A stretch of DNA of 64,000 nucleotides from Allodiplogaster sudhausi (taxonomy: Eukaryota > Nematoda > Chromadorea > Rhabditida > Diplogasteridae): NCBI GenBank assembly GCA_945643635.1, contig CALZFC010000251.1, positions 4,017,501-4,081,500 of the forward strand. The letters run 5' to 3'. The notes under the pieces were generated by a model, which was not told the origin of the DNA, made no database searches, and saw only the letters and a list, made by a program, of their open reading frames with translations. Below are positions 1-14,437 of this stretch, piece after piece. The stretch's first letter is position 1, and each line of letters starts with the position of its first letter. Position numbers and translations under genes: made by a program.

Positions 1-119
1 CGCAAATGACTGAAAGCAAATATCCACCCGAGTAGCGTTCACGTCCGCAGTGCTTTCTTACAGCCCTTTCTTGCTTCGCGTGCCGGACGATGAGAGAGCA
101 CAGAAGGCTGAGAGAGCAA

Positions 120-150
120 GAGAGAGAGAGAGATGAGGGTGGAGAGTTAA

Positions 151-187
<37 letters not shown>

Positions 188-324
188 AGAAAACAACTGC
201 CGACCCTCTACTGTTACCTGTCCATCTTTGCCTCCCTCCCTAACTGCCCGATTTTTTGTGTGTCTCTCTGTTTCTCTCTCCCGCTCTGACGTCGTCTCTT
301 ATATATTTATCGTTGGGACCATCT

Positions 325-355
<31 letters not shown>

Positions 356-575
356 TCGCTCTCTTCCATATCTCTCTCCCCTATTCAGCTATCCGGTCTC
401 GTTCTCCTTGTTCACGTTTGCTCTTCTGTGCAACAGTAGGAGCAACGTGATTGCCGCAACGAGCTTGTAACGAGCTGTCCGGTGATGAGAGAGAGTGAGA
501 GAAAGAGAGAGAGAGAAGGAGAGAGAGAGAGAAATACACGGAGAGAGAGAGAGAGAAAGAAATAGAGATACGAGT
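120..575. repeat. (GA)n/(CT)n microsatellite cluster
   Basis: There are GA tracts at about 120-185 and 485-560 and CT tracts at about 265-290 and 325-355. Any reading frame through them gives Arg-Glu or Ser-Leu strings, so no gene is called here. Confidence 0.9.
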
Positions 576-756
576 AGTCAATCATCTTTTTTTCCTGCCA
601 TTCTTTCACACACGCTCTTCTTTCCCGCCAATGACTTGTGCATTCACCAGGAATCCGTCCCTTATGCAATCACTCCTCTTTCCAGAGACACATTCAATTT
701 TTGTCCTTTCGCGCCGTCGTCTCACATTTTGACTTAAATTGGTCGTTCCCTGAATC

Positions 757-990
757 AGGCTCTCGCCAGGTATGGTTCCGCCCACATCAAAAATGATGCT
801 TGGCACTTTGCCAAGCCTGCCCTCGGAAGCTTCGTGCACCACTTCGCCGACTTCATCACGCGCCTCCTCGTCGCGTGGTGGCACAAAGAGGAGGAAGCTG
901 GTACGAGGACGCATCGTGTACAGACAGAAGAGACCGCCATCTCTGGTGCTGCTTGGAGAGGAGCGAGGGAGGACCGAGGAGTGCCGCAGG
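757..990 (+). CDS. doubtful 5' exon, possibly of the RasGAP gene
   Basis: This GC-rich, stop-poor island lies in AT-rich and microsatellite DNA. It ends at a good donor (CAG followed by GTAGTAAGT near 991). Two frames stay open: one reads through WHFAKPALGSFVHHFADF, the other through WYEDASC and LWCCLERSE. Only the second ends in phase 1, which is what the first firm RasGAP exon at 4224 needs. I see no convincing acceptor or start codon for it. It could be an upstream exon of the RasGAP gene, an exon of another gene, or chance GC-rich DNA. Confidence 0.25.
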
Positions 991-991
991 T

Positions 992-2165
992 AGTAAGTAT
1001 GACTGAGTCTATGGAAGGCACCCTGAATATGTATATTGAAGGCGCTCTGAATATATGGCATAGGTAGATTGTTGGTTGTTAGAATGCATAGTGGTTATTA
1101 ACGCAATGACAATTATTAACGGAATTATACGTGGTGGAGCAGAAAGAGAGGAACTACTCATTGTTGTTATTGCGGCGTTGCCCACAGGACTGGTCTGATT
1201 TCTCTTCTTCCCGCGAGTGGCTTGCATTTGTTGGTAACCATTTTTTTAGTTGATTGACTTGAATATTTAAAAAAAGAAGCTAAATATGTGAGGGAACAAC
1301 TATGCACTAGACTGCCCGAAGAATTTTAGTATTGATTGTAGACTGGTTTTCATTCTCGCTTGCAATATTATTAGACGTTGAATAGATATCATAGGCATGC
1401 ATATATAATATACGGGTTTGTCACATGTAGAGTGGCACTATTTCAGCCTCTTACAAGAGACCGGATCTGATATGAGTGTTAAGAGCAGGAATATATATCT
1501 GCGACATGGGCAATTATCAATGATGATAAGTGATAAAACGTGGTCCTGACCGGAATCAGCTGGGGCCTTAATATATGATCATGCGGATTAATTAGGCTGA
1601 AAGGGGGCTTTTTAGAGATTAGGAAATGAGATAAGTTGTACAATCTACAAATCACTCGTGGCATTTTCCTGGAATTTGGCATCATTTTATTTTTAGTGTG
1701 ATCGCTCTTTCCGGAAATTGATATACTGTGGCCTTTTCGAGCTTATGCCTAATGGAGCTGGCATTAGCCACTAGCCCCCCACGCCTGGAGGTATCCTAGA
1801 ATGAGAAACGTCACACGAGTGTAACAGTACCCCGGAGACCCGGATGGAGGGAGTCCTTCGTGGGGCCTAGCTCCTCATTTCCACCCCCCCCCCCTTCTTT
1901 CCCTTCCCCAAACCACATGATCTGTCTGATGGTGCTTAGGTGGTTAGACGAGAACAAACAGCCCCCCAGGGCAGGATCCGCAGGATCCTCCCGAGGGATG
2001 CTGAAAGGTGAATGGAGCTAATCTCTCTTCCTTCCCGGTCATCATGGAAAGTCCACCTACCTGTCTTCCTCTTCTTTTGTTACTCTCTCTCTCTCTCGCT
2101 CGCTCTCTCTCTCTCTTTCTCTCGCTCTCTCTCTCTATGTCTCTCTCTCTCTTTCTCTCTCTGTC

Positions 2166-2215
<50 letters not shown>

Positions 2216-3693
2216 GCTTCTCTAACAGGAATTGCAACACATTCAAAGTATACGATTTCACTCTGCTCATTTTGATGGTTTAGCCCGAGGATAACGGATT
2301 CTCGTCAACTCTTTGATTGGAAACAGCAGTTTGAGCAGCGACTTCTTTGCATCTCTGCTGCCTCTCTTTCTCTCTCTCTCTCCTCTCTCTCTCTCCTCTC
2401 TCTCTCTCTCTTACTCTGATCTTAAAATCCCTCCCCTCTATTCAGATTCTCTCCTCCGCACTTTCACTTCCTTGCTTCCAGAATAATAGCCCTAAGGGTA
2501 GAATCGGCTGGTCCGCTGCTGCCCTCTCCTCTTCTCTATCCCTTCTATTCGTCTGCCTCCATCTTGCACTCCGTCTTTATCTATCTCTCACACTCGCTCT
2601 CACTTTCTCTCTCTCTCTCTCTCTCTCTCATCCTTTTGCTTCTAGCTGTCCATTTTGGAGCTGGCCAGCAGTACTTTCAGTCGTTTATCTCATATAATTG
2701 GCATGACTCGACTAGAAACTTCTTTGAGGATTTGTGGCTGCAGTAGGATTACTCACTTTTACTTTGATATGCTATTCTATCCGTTTTCTGGACCTACCAG
2801 AGAAAATTTTAGTGAAATGTTCTTCCGATATCTGATGGGATAGTAGGAAGGCCCATTAAGATTTCCCGACGAGACTCGTGTGCTTGAGGCCTAATGGCGA
2901 TGTATTACATAGAAACGGAGACGATTCAGTCGGCCATGCTATTGGTTGTGTGACATGTGCTCGAGAGTGAGAAAAGTAGGAGAGAGAGAGAGAGAGAGGG
3001 AAGGAAAGAAAGAGCGAGAGAGAGAAAAAGAGTGAGTGAGAGAGAGAGAGGAAGAGAGGAGGGAGAGAGAAAGGGAGAGAGCAAGAGAGAAATCTTACGG
3101 CATGTCCTCAACTCCAGATCAAAATCATTTACTTGCTGGCTTCCATATTTTTTTTTGCTCGCGATCAAAGCGTCCATTTATTTCAAAGTATGTGTATGTA
3201 TACTATCATAGGTTTTTCGGCGTTTTAGCCCCTCCCCCATATTCCTGGTATTACTAAATTTTTCTCGGAATGATTTTTTTATATAATTATTTTTGAATCT
3301 TGAAAATCCCGTCATCCTAAGTGTACAAGAATCAGTTTACCATATTCAATTCAGAGATTCTGCAGATGTGAAGGGCAAATTCCATTAGTAATCCAGACGA
3401 GTCGAGGCCATCTGCTGTCCCTCCCTAGCTACAGATAACAAAAAAAGAAGAGTGAATGAGGCGCGTGCGAGAGAGAGAGAGAGAGAGAGAGAGAGGAAGA
3501 GAGAGAGAGGGAGAAGGGGAGAGAGAATGAACGGCAGAGCGATAGTGAGAGGAAAAGGTTGAAATTGACGTTCAGGAGCGAGGAGATCCCAGGTCCTCTC
3601 GGCGATTTTTTTTTCTTCGTACATTGGCTTTTTTCTCGCTGCCTTCTTCTTCCTTACGCTTCCTAGCGCTCATATGAGCATTTTCAGGCTCTA

Positions 3694-3746
<53 letters not shown>

Positions 3747-3786
3747 GCTCGTTCTCTCTCTCTCTCTTTCTCTCGCTCTCTCTCTT

Positions 3787-3819
<33 letters not shown>

Positions 3820-3820
3820 T

Positions 3821-3878
<58 letters not shown>

Positions 3879-4223
3879 CCGTCATCCTTACCAGAGTTGT
3901 TCTCAGTCACTTAGCCATCTTCCTGTCGTGCTCCTACCAAACACATTTCCTTCTACTTTCCATTAGGTGGCAAAGTAGTAGTCGCCTCCTTCTTTCTCTT
4001 CCGGTCCTAAAACTAGAAGTGGGAAAGAAATATTCTGTCGCTCGGTACTCTTTTGTGAGGACTCGTGTTTTTATTTCACAGACACAAGTCGGCCTGCTAA
4101 CTAGATTACTAAAGCTGTAATTTTGTTTCTAACTCTGCATTTTCACCTGATTACTGACTGCAGTTTCTAATTTTGGTGTGATAAAACTTTACCTGATTAC
4201 GGTGCTTCCTTATTTTGGTGTAG
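992..4223. other. noncoding stretch with CT/GA tracts
   Basis: No gene is supported. It holds AT-rich unique DNA (about 1000-1900) and CT tracts at 2083-2216, 2365-2412, 2605-2630 and 3698-3875. GA tracts lie at 2980-3095 and 3470-3530. It is probably upstream sequence or first introns of the RasGAP gene. Confidence 0.6.
3698..3875. repeat. long interrupted (CT)n tract
   Basis: About 175 bp of CT dinucleotides broken by TTTCTC and CGCTCG variants, among the longest tracts in the window. Confidence 0.9.
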
Positions 4224-6572
4224 GATTTGATGATAAGAATATGCGCATCTTCTGCGGCAGCTACAACGTGTCCACTTCGGATGATGAGTGGTGAGAAATG
4301 AGAGCACAAATAATTATGAGTTTATGAAAACTGTATTTAAAATAATAAAAAAATTAAACTACAATATTTAGCAAAAATGAGTTATATTTAGGAATTTAAT
4401 TCCGGAAACGTGCATACGTGAGAAATAAAAAAATATGTGGGATTTTGGAATTGGGTTGTCTTAAATTTTCCTTTTATGATCCCTGAATATTGTTCCAGTG
4501 TTCTAGAAGTAGACGAAAAGTTAAAATAACATATTGCCTTTAAATGGTTTCTGGAATCAGCCTGGCTAATATGTCATTGTTAATCCTATTATTAGTCTGC
4601 GTTTCAGTGCTCTCGCTCGAGAAGCCAGCCAGGAGAAAATCAACGTTGGTAGCCGTGGCGACTTTGCCAGAAGAAGCGGCAACTACGGATACGAGAGGTG
4701 AGAGAGAGAGAGAGAGAGAGAGGAGGGTGTGAGAGAGGGGAGGGCAAGAGGAAATTTGAGTTTTGGCTTTAAAAGAAAGAGTTGTTGAAAGAAAGGGGAA
4801 TATTACGAAATCAGCTTATTTTTCCCGGAAGGCAAGCCAAGATTTGCGGCTTGAGTTGTGCTTGTAACAGTTGTTCACTAATCGCTGAAGGGGCTTGTAC
4901 TTTTTTCGTTCTCTCTCTTTCTCTTTCACTCTCTCTCTCTCTCTCTCTCTCTTTCTTTCTCTCTCGTTCTCGGCGTGATTTATTTCGAGAGCTCGGGGAT
5001 ATTTTGCTATCTTATGGGAACGGGTGCTTTTCACAAGATTTTTTAGGGGAATCTTTTTACTGGTCTGTAAGGGATGTGGCAATCGAAATGACATCGAGGG
5101 ATTAACGGTTTGGGCATTGGAAATGAGATTATTAGAGGCGTGATCTGCTTAAAACTACCGGGTATGTTTTGAGGAAAATAAAATTATTCGAGGTTGTCCT
5201 TTGGACAAGATGAGGAATTTCTATTTATTTTTAATCAGCGTTTTTGTCATAGCGTAAAAGCCGACTGCCTAGACAAGTTTTCTGTCATCCTTCCTGGTTA
5301 AACAAAGGCATATTATCGAAAATATTAGCAAAATTTAACATGAAATACACTGTGTCCGCTGTCCCCTCACTCATCCTTCCTTAGGATTTTAGGCGCCCCA
5401 TTTTAAGCTATGAATTTTTTAAATTTATTTTTGATAATTAATTAGTTAAATTAATTAATTCAGAGAGGCAACTAATTAATTTAATTTCTTCAGAGAGGCA
5501 AGCGTCCTCCGCTCGAGTCGCTCTCACGAAAGCCTCCTCTCGTATTCGGCCGCTACGCACATGATCGACTTGGGTTAGTATTCATTTGTTATTCATCTAA
5601 TTTAAGTTAATTTGAGCATTTTTAGTTTCTTTAAAAACAGATTTATTTAATGAAATTGTGTTTAAACAGTATATTTTTTGAGTTAAATCGTATTTATATT
5701 ATGTAGTTTGCAGGGAATGAATGCATAATCTTAAGCAATGAGCGATTTTTTGAAATTATATTTTTTTACGCCAAAAAAGTAGCAGGTTTTTTTTTAGTTA
5801 AAATTAAATATGCAATGCTTCTTAATGGAGCATGAAAATCAACCATTTATTTGTTTTTTTTTTCAATTTCCTTGACTTTTCAAGGCGCGTCTTTCTAAAT
5901 TGCATGCTCTGTCGATCTTTTCAAGCAGATAAGGCGGGAATTCAAAATTGAAATTTTTTGTCTCCTTTCAGCCGGTGACACTCGCCTGCATCCAGTGCAT
6001 CCCTCTGTGCTTGACGTGCCCAACTGCTTCCGAGTAGCCAACACCTACTATGCATGCAGGACACCACTCGAGAGATCCAAGTGGATGGATAAGTCAGTGG
6101 AGAGAGAGAAAAAAGAGAGGAGAGAGCGTGAGAGAGAGAAAGAGGAGAGAGAAGAGAGAGGGGGAGAGAGACAGAGAGAGAGAGAGATCAAGTACTACAA
6201 ATAAAAAGTTGAAACGAAAAATTGTAATAAGAAAGTGTTCTATTTAATATTCTTCCCTTTCGTTCTTGGACAGCCTAGTTTAGCTGTATTATTGTGAAAT
6301 TTTTTAACATTTAGAAGAAGAAAAAAAGAATGTGTTTTGTTGATTGGACGAGTTTGCGAGAGATTGAGAGTGAAGAGAGAGAGAGAGAGAAAGAGAGGAA
6401 AACTTTTAAAAAAGAAAACAGTAGCAAACATGCAACGAGTGGCACGTCGAGAAACTTGGAACTTTTCAATCAAGAATGGCCATTTGGCACTAAACGTGAT
6501 TTCCCAAGGACACGCTTCGTATGTCGAGTGTCGCTATTCTCTTGAATCACCTCATTTCCGTCTCTCCCTCTC

Positions 6573-6607
<35 letters not shown>

Positions 6608-6618
6608 TTACTCTCTCC

Positions 6619-6662
<44 letters not shown>

Positions 6663-7198
6663 CTCGATCCAAGTCCCCCTTCTCCCACTCGAAGTTTCCT
6701 GCTCTCGCTCCTATTTCGGTAGCAGACGACCTTGCATGTGGCTATCCTATCCATGAGATGGCTTTATGCGATCCCCCCTGCTGCTAAGCCAATTCATGAC
6801 GCCCATTATCATTTTGTAGAAGAAGAAGAAGAGTTTCAAAATGTGCAAATGTGGAGAGAGAGAGAATTGTTTGCGAAGTTTGGCAGGCTCACAATCTGGG
6901 GTTTCCATGGGGACTTTGTATTTCTCGGTTTTGTTCCTCGTTTTTTTTCTAATTTTAAATAAAAATAATAATTAGCGATTCTTCATTTTTTCCCGCATTA
7001 TATGGAATAGAGCCAGTAGTATTACGTTGAATTGCAGCGTTTGGCGCCCAAAGTACGATTAGTTTCTCCTTATCACTCTTGTTTACCGTGTGAATTGATG
7101 CGGTTTATCTTTTTTGTCTGTCACCGACACACTTTGAAAGTTGTATTTCTTTCTTTGTCTCCTCTTTCTTGACAAGATTGACACAGTTCTCCTCTATC

Positions 7199-7250
<52 letters not shown>

Positions 7251-7409
7251 TCTGCGCTCGCTCAAAACCTCTGTTCATCTTATCTTTTCTTCTTTCCGCG
7301 CCCTTGTGTCTAATTCATTATCTTGGTTTGCTTCTGATTATTCCTTATTACTCCATCTCTCCTCCCTCTCTCTCCCTCTCTCTCTCTCTCTCTCTCGTCC
7401 TATCTCTCT

Positions 7410-7458
<49 letters not shown>

Positions 7459-9609
7459 TCTCAAAGACGCTCTAAGTCATGCCATTTCCATCGCTTGTCC
7501 ACATTCGTACAGAAAGTGTGAGTATCGCTCATTTCAAAGGCATTCCTTGGCTAGCCCAATGTCACAATCAGCCCTCTCCGTAAAGCGTAACAACTAGTTA
7601 TATCATTAAGCTTCTTTTGAGGGCCACAAATTAAAAGCCCACCCGGTCAAAGGAATAGTCATCCCCAGCTTTACATTCCCTCCCCCGTCGTATTCAAGGC
7701 CTGTTGCCCATTCTAACAACATTCTTTCTTTCCTCATTTCTCTGCTATTACCAAGGCATAAACCCGTCAGTCTTCCCTTTCTGTCACTCACTCTCTTTTT
7801 CTCTCCCTCCCCTCTCTCTCTCTCTCTCGCATGAGTTTAAGTAGCCGGTATTTCTTCGGCTACCAGATCGGTTTCTTGACCATTTAGATGCTCTCAAACT
7901 GTCTTATTATGCCCCACCCTCCTGTGAATTGAACACCCCACTCCTACTTGTAAGAAGTAGAACAGCTATTGTCAGGCAGGTACAAAAAAATGTGCCTGCC
8001 AGAAAAGACTGGCAAGACTTGAATTGGTCCTCTGAATTTACGCTAGAATTCCAAATGAGCATTCTCATACTGTCCCTTTCCTCTCGAATGTGGAAATATT
8101 CATTTTGTGAATCTTGAGTTTTCTACCCGGGAACCAGTCATTTCCATCTTGGCGCGCTGATTCTTTTGAGCCAGCGAAAACTTTTGCTGTATTTCCTTTT
8201 CCTAAAACTATCAATGATTCTTCCGCTTTTTTAAGGATATGCGAAGTTTAAAAGGAACCGTTAAGGAGCAGCGGAATTGAAAGAAAGTAAACTTTCCGTA
8301 CCATTGTCTAGATGTAAACAACGAAACGGGACAAGAATCAGCGACTTCCTGATGGGATTACCTTGTTCTGCTTCTTGTTGACCTTTGAGAGAGATAGAGA
8401 TAGAGAGAGGGAGAGAGACAGAACGAGAGAGAGAGGGTGAAAGAGAGAGCGAGAGAGAGAGATAATGTGAGGAGAAGAGAAAACAAGAAGGAATAAGACC
8501 GGTAATCTCAGTAGAGCGTAATAGCAACCAGCCACGCTCATTATTTACCACCCGGCCTACCGTACATAAACGCCATTCCGATGCACAGTCGGCCCGTGCC
8601 TCAGGTCTATTACACCGGACTGAATGCCTTGTCATCTTTAGCTTCTCTCTCTCTCTCTCTCTCTTTCTCTCTTTCCCTCTCTCTCTCCCTTTCGCTCTCT
8701 CTCTCTCCTACTTGTCTATTTCTCTGACACCCTTTCTCGTGCTTTCTTACTTTCTTAGCTTTTCTTCTTCCATTTATCATTTCCTATTTCATGTATCTAA
8801 CAGTTTGCTTGTATCTCTCCTTACAATCAGATACTCTCTCCCTTTCCCATTTTATCATACTCGTTCTACCAATAGCTGGATAGGAGTGGCGTCATAAAAG
8901 TGTCTTTAAATTGCAAGAGGATCTTTCCTCAAGGCTCGCTCACTTTACTGCTAGTGATATACACCCCGTCCCCCCAACCTCTTATTCCTCTTGACCTGGT
9001 TATTCATGTCGTAAGGGAGTAGAGTCTTCTGCCCTCTTCTCACCCTTCACTGAACTGGGCGAACGTCTTGGAGACCCGGTTATGGACTCATTCTTCTTCC
9101 TTCCATGTCATGCTTTATGTTCCGTGAAACGTCCTCTCTCACCCTTCATGGCCTAATAAAGCGAGTTCCCATAGAAGCTTCTTGTCTTGGTGAACATCGT
9201 CATTCTCAAGCAACGAGTGTTCTTTCTCTCACTCTCTCTCATCTCTATCTGTCTGAGAGAGATAGAGATGGGAGAGCGTCAGAGAGTCTCTCTCTCTCTC
9301 TCTCTCTTGTTCCCACGATATTATCTTCTTGACACTTCTGACGGCGATCGAGCCTCCCGGCCTCCATTCTCGCCTCTCTTCAATGTGCCTCTCTGCCCTC
9401 TTTTGGCTCGCGGCGATATGCATTCGAGGTGGAGTGGAAATGAGGAAAAAAGGAGGGATGGGGAAGGAGAGGAACAATGGGAAGGGAAGAGAGAGAGAGA
9501 GAGAGAGTGACAAAAGTGAAGATCGGAAAGAATAAGGGTCAGGTGTAGCGAGCAAATATTGCATGGTGCTCTCAGTCGATGTATGAGTCGTCCCTTTATT
9601 CCGCTGTCA

Positions 9610-9654
<45 letters not shown>

Positions 9655-9991
9655 GTCTCCCTCTCCCTTTCTTTTTCTTTCTCTCTCTTCCTCTCTCTCC
9701 ATCTCCCACATCTCATCCAGACATTCGTATCAAGAAGCGCGCTAGGCCTTCTACGACTCTCAAATATATCCTCCTTTCAAAAATGTCCCAGGTTCCTCAA
9801 CGAATTACTGTATGTTTAAAATTTTATTTTAATTCTATTTATGCGAAGACTCGCCCTTCTTGTAATGATCTCGTGTTTTTGCCCTCGTTTTCCCTTCCTC
9901 TTACTCCCTTCTGCCTAACGGAAATGGGATGCTTCGATTGTGCCAGGTGGCTCTTGCACAGGCTCGCTCACCGAGTAATATCGTCTGTCTT

Positions 9992-10024
<33 letters not shown>

Positions 10025-10060
10025 CTCTACCTCTCTCTCTCTCTCTATCTCTCTCTCTCT

Positions 10061-10104
<44 letters not shown>

Positions 10105-12351
10105 TCTCCCCCCCCTCTCCTTTCCCTGGTTACCCCACCCACCCACACCCACTCTTGTGTCCTGTTGACGCCCTCGCGCGGCCACTTCCTGGCCTGGTTG
10201 CAATAATTGGATCCCCTCTGACTTGATCACTGGACCGAGCCAGAATCAAGTCGGGTACATGTTTATGTTGTGGGTGGCGGTAGTGAAGAGAGCTAGGAAG
10301 ATGTGCTTACCCCCGAGGGGTTATTGCTAGTTTCTTTTGAAAAGTTATATTTGTCTGCTTATTTCTTTAGTATTTGATTAGACAAGATAGATATATAAAG
10401 CAGTTCGGTGTGAGTAATGAAGGTTTTTTTTATATAATTCGTAATGGATATCAGTAATAGGATTTTCTCTTTGTTTGCCGCCATTTTCAACGCGGGAAGA
10501 AGAACTCAGAAGTGATCTGGGGGGGGGGGGGGGGAGTGGGGATACGAATGGAGTCTGGCGGAGGAGTCGGACGAACCAAGTGACCCATGCTTGAGAAGAG
10601 CCAGTCATACAACTACCGGTCATTCCTCCCCCTCTCTTTCTCTAGCTCTTCATGAACTGTCGATCTCTCACTCTCTCATTCACTCTTTCTCTCTCTCACT
10701 ATTTCAATTTCTCTCTCTCTCCCTCTCACATTTATTTTCCCTGACCGGTTACATGCTACTAACACATTCTCCCGATTTGTGTCCTCTAATTTTTTGCACT
10801 CATTTTTTTCCCTTCTCTCTATGTTTCGTCATTCTCTCAAGTATCCATCCACTCTCTGCGTATCGTCTCTACCTCTCTTCCTCTCCTCTCATTCTCCCCA
10901 GTCTCTCTCTCTCTCCATTCCTCTCTTCTTTTTCTACCACATTCTCCTCTCTGTTGCAAGTAGGCCGTCTTCTCTCGTCCTTGATATCTCTCGTTTCATC
11001 GCTTTCTTTCCATTGTCGCCACGATGTACTTCACACTTTGCTTTTCCTTTCTCATTTGCTCGATATCTTTATTTCTCTTGGTGAGATTATTAACCATAAG
11101 GTGTTTAATGTCTTATTTTACATCATTATAGTTAGACGTAAATCTGCTTCGAAAGAAATTGGTTCTGACACCAACCAGCGCGCTTTTGCGATAATATTTG
11201 CGCTAGTTTTTCGAGCTCGATGAGACCCGTAGTCGAGAGCGCCGGAAATGGTCTATTTTCTCCCCCCCCCCACTCCTCGACACGCCCTCTTTGTTTTGCT
11301 CTCTAAACAGTCTAGACTCTCTAATTCTCTTTCTTTCTCCCATCTCTCCTCTCTTTCTCTCTCTCTCTCTCACTCTCTCTCTCTCTCTCTCTCAATCTCC
11401 CTCTGCTTGCGTCCCTCTGAAGTGGTCTCAGATTTCCGAATGGCCTAGTAGTGCCTTTTTGGCGTCGTCCACATAACTCGGCTCCTTTGCCGCCCTTGAC
11501 GTTCTTTTGCAAGTCTAATCCGGTTTCGGATATTGTTATTGGCATAATTCTGCATCCGAGTATCCCCTTCCAGCACCCACCCCATTGTCTCCATTATTAG
11601 GCCACCAGATGGGAAAATGGAGACGGAGAGAGAGAGAGAGAGCTAGAGAGTGAGAGAGAGCGGCAGAGCATTTGATCTTAAACCACCTCTGCTTAGATGG
11701 CCAGCCGCATTGTCCACTCTGCCGTGTTCAAATCGTTATGGGGATATTGGAAATAATATTGAATGTGACCATGAATGGGCCATAATTTGCGTTTCCAAGG
11801 TCTTAAATTCTTTTTTGCCGAAAAAAAAAAATGGCATTGAAGCCCGGAATTTTCCCCATCATTTACCTCTGCCGTTTTCATGCCATTGGCTAGGGCGGTA
11901 AGTGTCTCGGCGTTCCTTTTGTGCTGTATTTCGCGATTAATGATTGTAGTAAAAAGACGCATTTTGTGTATTGCAGTCGGTGATTGTAGGTCGTCTATGG
12001 CACATATAGCCATGCCTTATTATAAGCTGCATCATAATTCGTCCTCTTGTATTTGTTTGCGATTGCCCGGCTGTGTCCTCTCCGTGTCTTCGAATTGGTA
12101 CTTTGAGATAGTGAAATCTGGACTTTTTCCAAGTTTCCTGCCACCCTGCCATGCGCTAATCTTGGCCCAGTGAATTACACAATTTGCTCTGGTTGTTTCT
12201 TGAGAGAGAACCCATTTCATTGGTGTGTAGTCATTCTTTTGCATGCTCTCATTCTATCATGCAGCCCGTCTTTTTTCTTGTTCTACCTTCCTGCTCTCAC
12301 TCGCCTTCTTGTTTAACAGCAAAAGCTTGATCCTCGTCTTCCTCTTTCCAT

Positions 12352-12400
<49 letters not shown>

Positions 12401-14404
12401 AGAGGGAGAGCGATAAAGAGAGAGAGAGAGAGAGAGAGATAAAGAGGGAGAGCGATAAAGAGAGAGAGAGAGAGAGAGATGTAGAGAACACAGACAGCAC
12501 ACAGTGCTCTAGCATCTCCGCCTACATCATTTTACTCTCTCTTTCTCTCTCTTTCTCTCTTTCTCTCTTTCTCTCTCTCTCTCCCACTCTCCCTCTCTCT
12601 CTCTCTCACTCTCCCCAAGAGCAAAGAAGACTCCGCGACACTTTCATCGTAAAGGTGTGGTGCTCTGCTTAGTCTCCGTCCCCTCTAGACCTCCCCTCCC
12701 TCCTCTGCGCCATTTTTTCAACCTCTTAACTGACTAAGACTCAGCTCCGACCGACTAGCTCTGATTCCGGGGCCGAAGGGGAGGTCTTAGTACGAATCCC
12801 CTTTTCCGTTCCTCCTCCTCCCCCCTCTCCTATCTTTGTCTTGCCCCCTCCAGAGTGGAGACAAAAAGTCCCACCAACACAGGTGGCCAGATGATTCAGG
12901 GTCTTTCTCGCTTTATGCAGCCAAATGCCATTCCCACCATTAGTAGTAATTGAACTCGTGCATTTCCACTCAGGACCGGAAATTCTTTGTACTGTCCGAG
13001 GACTTGTTTTTTTTCTCTACTCGAAGACATCTGCCACTACTTGGACTGCCTGTCTCCTTAGTACTTGCTCCCATTCTCCATTACTCCCAGCCCCTGTCCA
13101 ATCCGTGTTTCTTGCCAGAGGAAGACCATCTGTCCACTCTCTGACAGCCATTGAACAGTTGCCTCTCTCTCTCTCTCTCTCTGTTACAGGCCATGAGAAT
13201 TTCTTCTTTTTCCTATCGTACAATCCAGTTAAAGTCCCCCCTTACGCACGATTTAACCCTCCTCCCATAGTTTAATATCTCACTTATCGGTCTCTCTCTC
13301 GTGCACTCTCTCGCTTTGTTTTATATTCTTCTCTCTCTCTCTCTCTTTCTTTTTCTCTCTCTCTTTGTTCCTCACATACTTGTCCATCCTCATCCGAATT
13401 GATTGATTAGCTTCTGTGCTGCGCAGGAGCAGAGAACGCATAAACAGATTCTCTGCCATGGCGCAATGGTTTCAGGAAGGCGACTAAAGATAAGCCATTT
13501 ACACCTGCTCTGATTGTGAGAGAGAAGCGCACTAATTGTAAGCAGAGAGTAAGATGGGAAAAGAGAGAGAGAAAAGAGAGAGAGAGAGAGAGAGAGAGAA
13601 GGAGAGAGATAGTGCAAGAAAGAAAGATTGTGTTTAATTAGGCTTTTATCCTGCGGGAATGATTTTTATTCACTAATTTCACTTTGGTATGCCTTGCCCG
13701 TTGGATTTATTTTGAATGAAATCTTCATAACTGCACGCACGACTTTTGTTTTCCTTGATTCTCCTTGATTTTGGTGAAGAATAACATTTTAGCGTCACAT
13801 ATAAATATTGGCTATTCCATTGAGGAAATTAGTAGTAAAAATCTTCACAACTGAGATATTGGCGGGAAGTTTGAAATTTGTTCGAAAGCGACAGGTGCTA
13901 TTTTATTGTACAACCAGTCATCATTGCTAGAATGAACGACCACCACACCTGGTTTCCCCTGGTTACGCCCTTGAGAGTTGGGGCATGCAAATTTGAACTT
14001 GCGCTTTGGAGTAGGAGAGAAAACAGGAAGAATTTGGATGACAGAAACGGAATGAGAGAGAGAAGAATGTAATAGAGAAAAAGAGGCGCTATCTGAATAT
14101 GAGATCCTTTTATATTTATTTTATCGATAATTGGAGTGTCATACTGAATATTTTGTTCGCAATTTATCTAATTCTTTTGGACATTTCTTTTGTTTCGCTC
14201 TTCTTTTGTCGATTAGGAGAAAATTTTTAAAAGCATTTTATTCTTCATGCGCTGCGTGAGCTCGCACATATTCCAGCTGCCCCCCAGGGAGACAAGGAAA
14301 ATTCATGCAGAGTAGAACACATTCAGATTCTCTTCTACTCTCTACTCCACTCTCGCGCTGCCTATCGCAATGTCACCGAAAGAATGATGAATTACTATTT
14401 TCTC

Positions 14405-14437
<33 letters not shown>

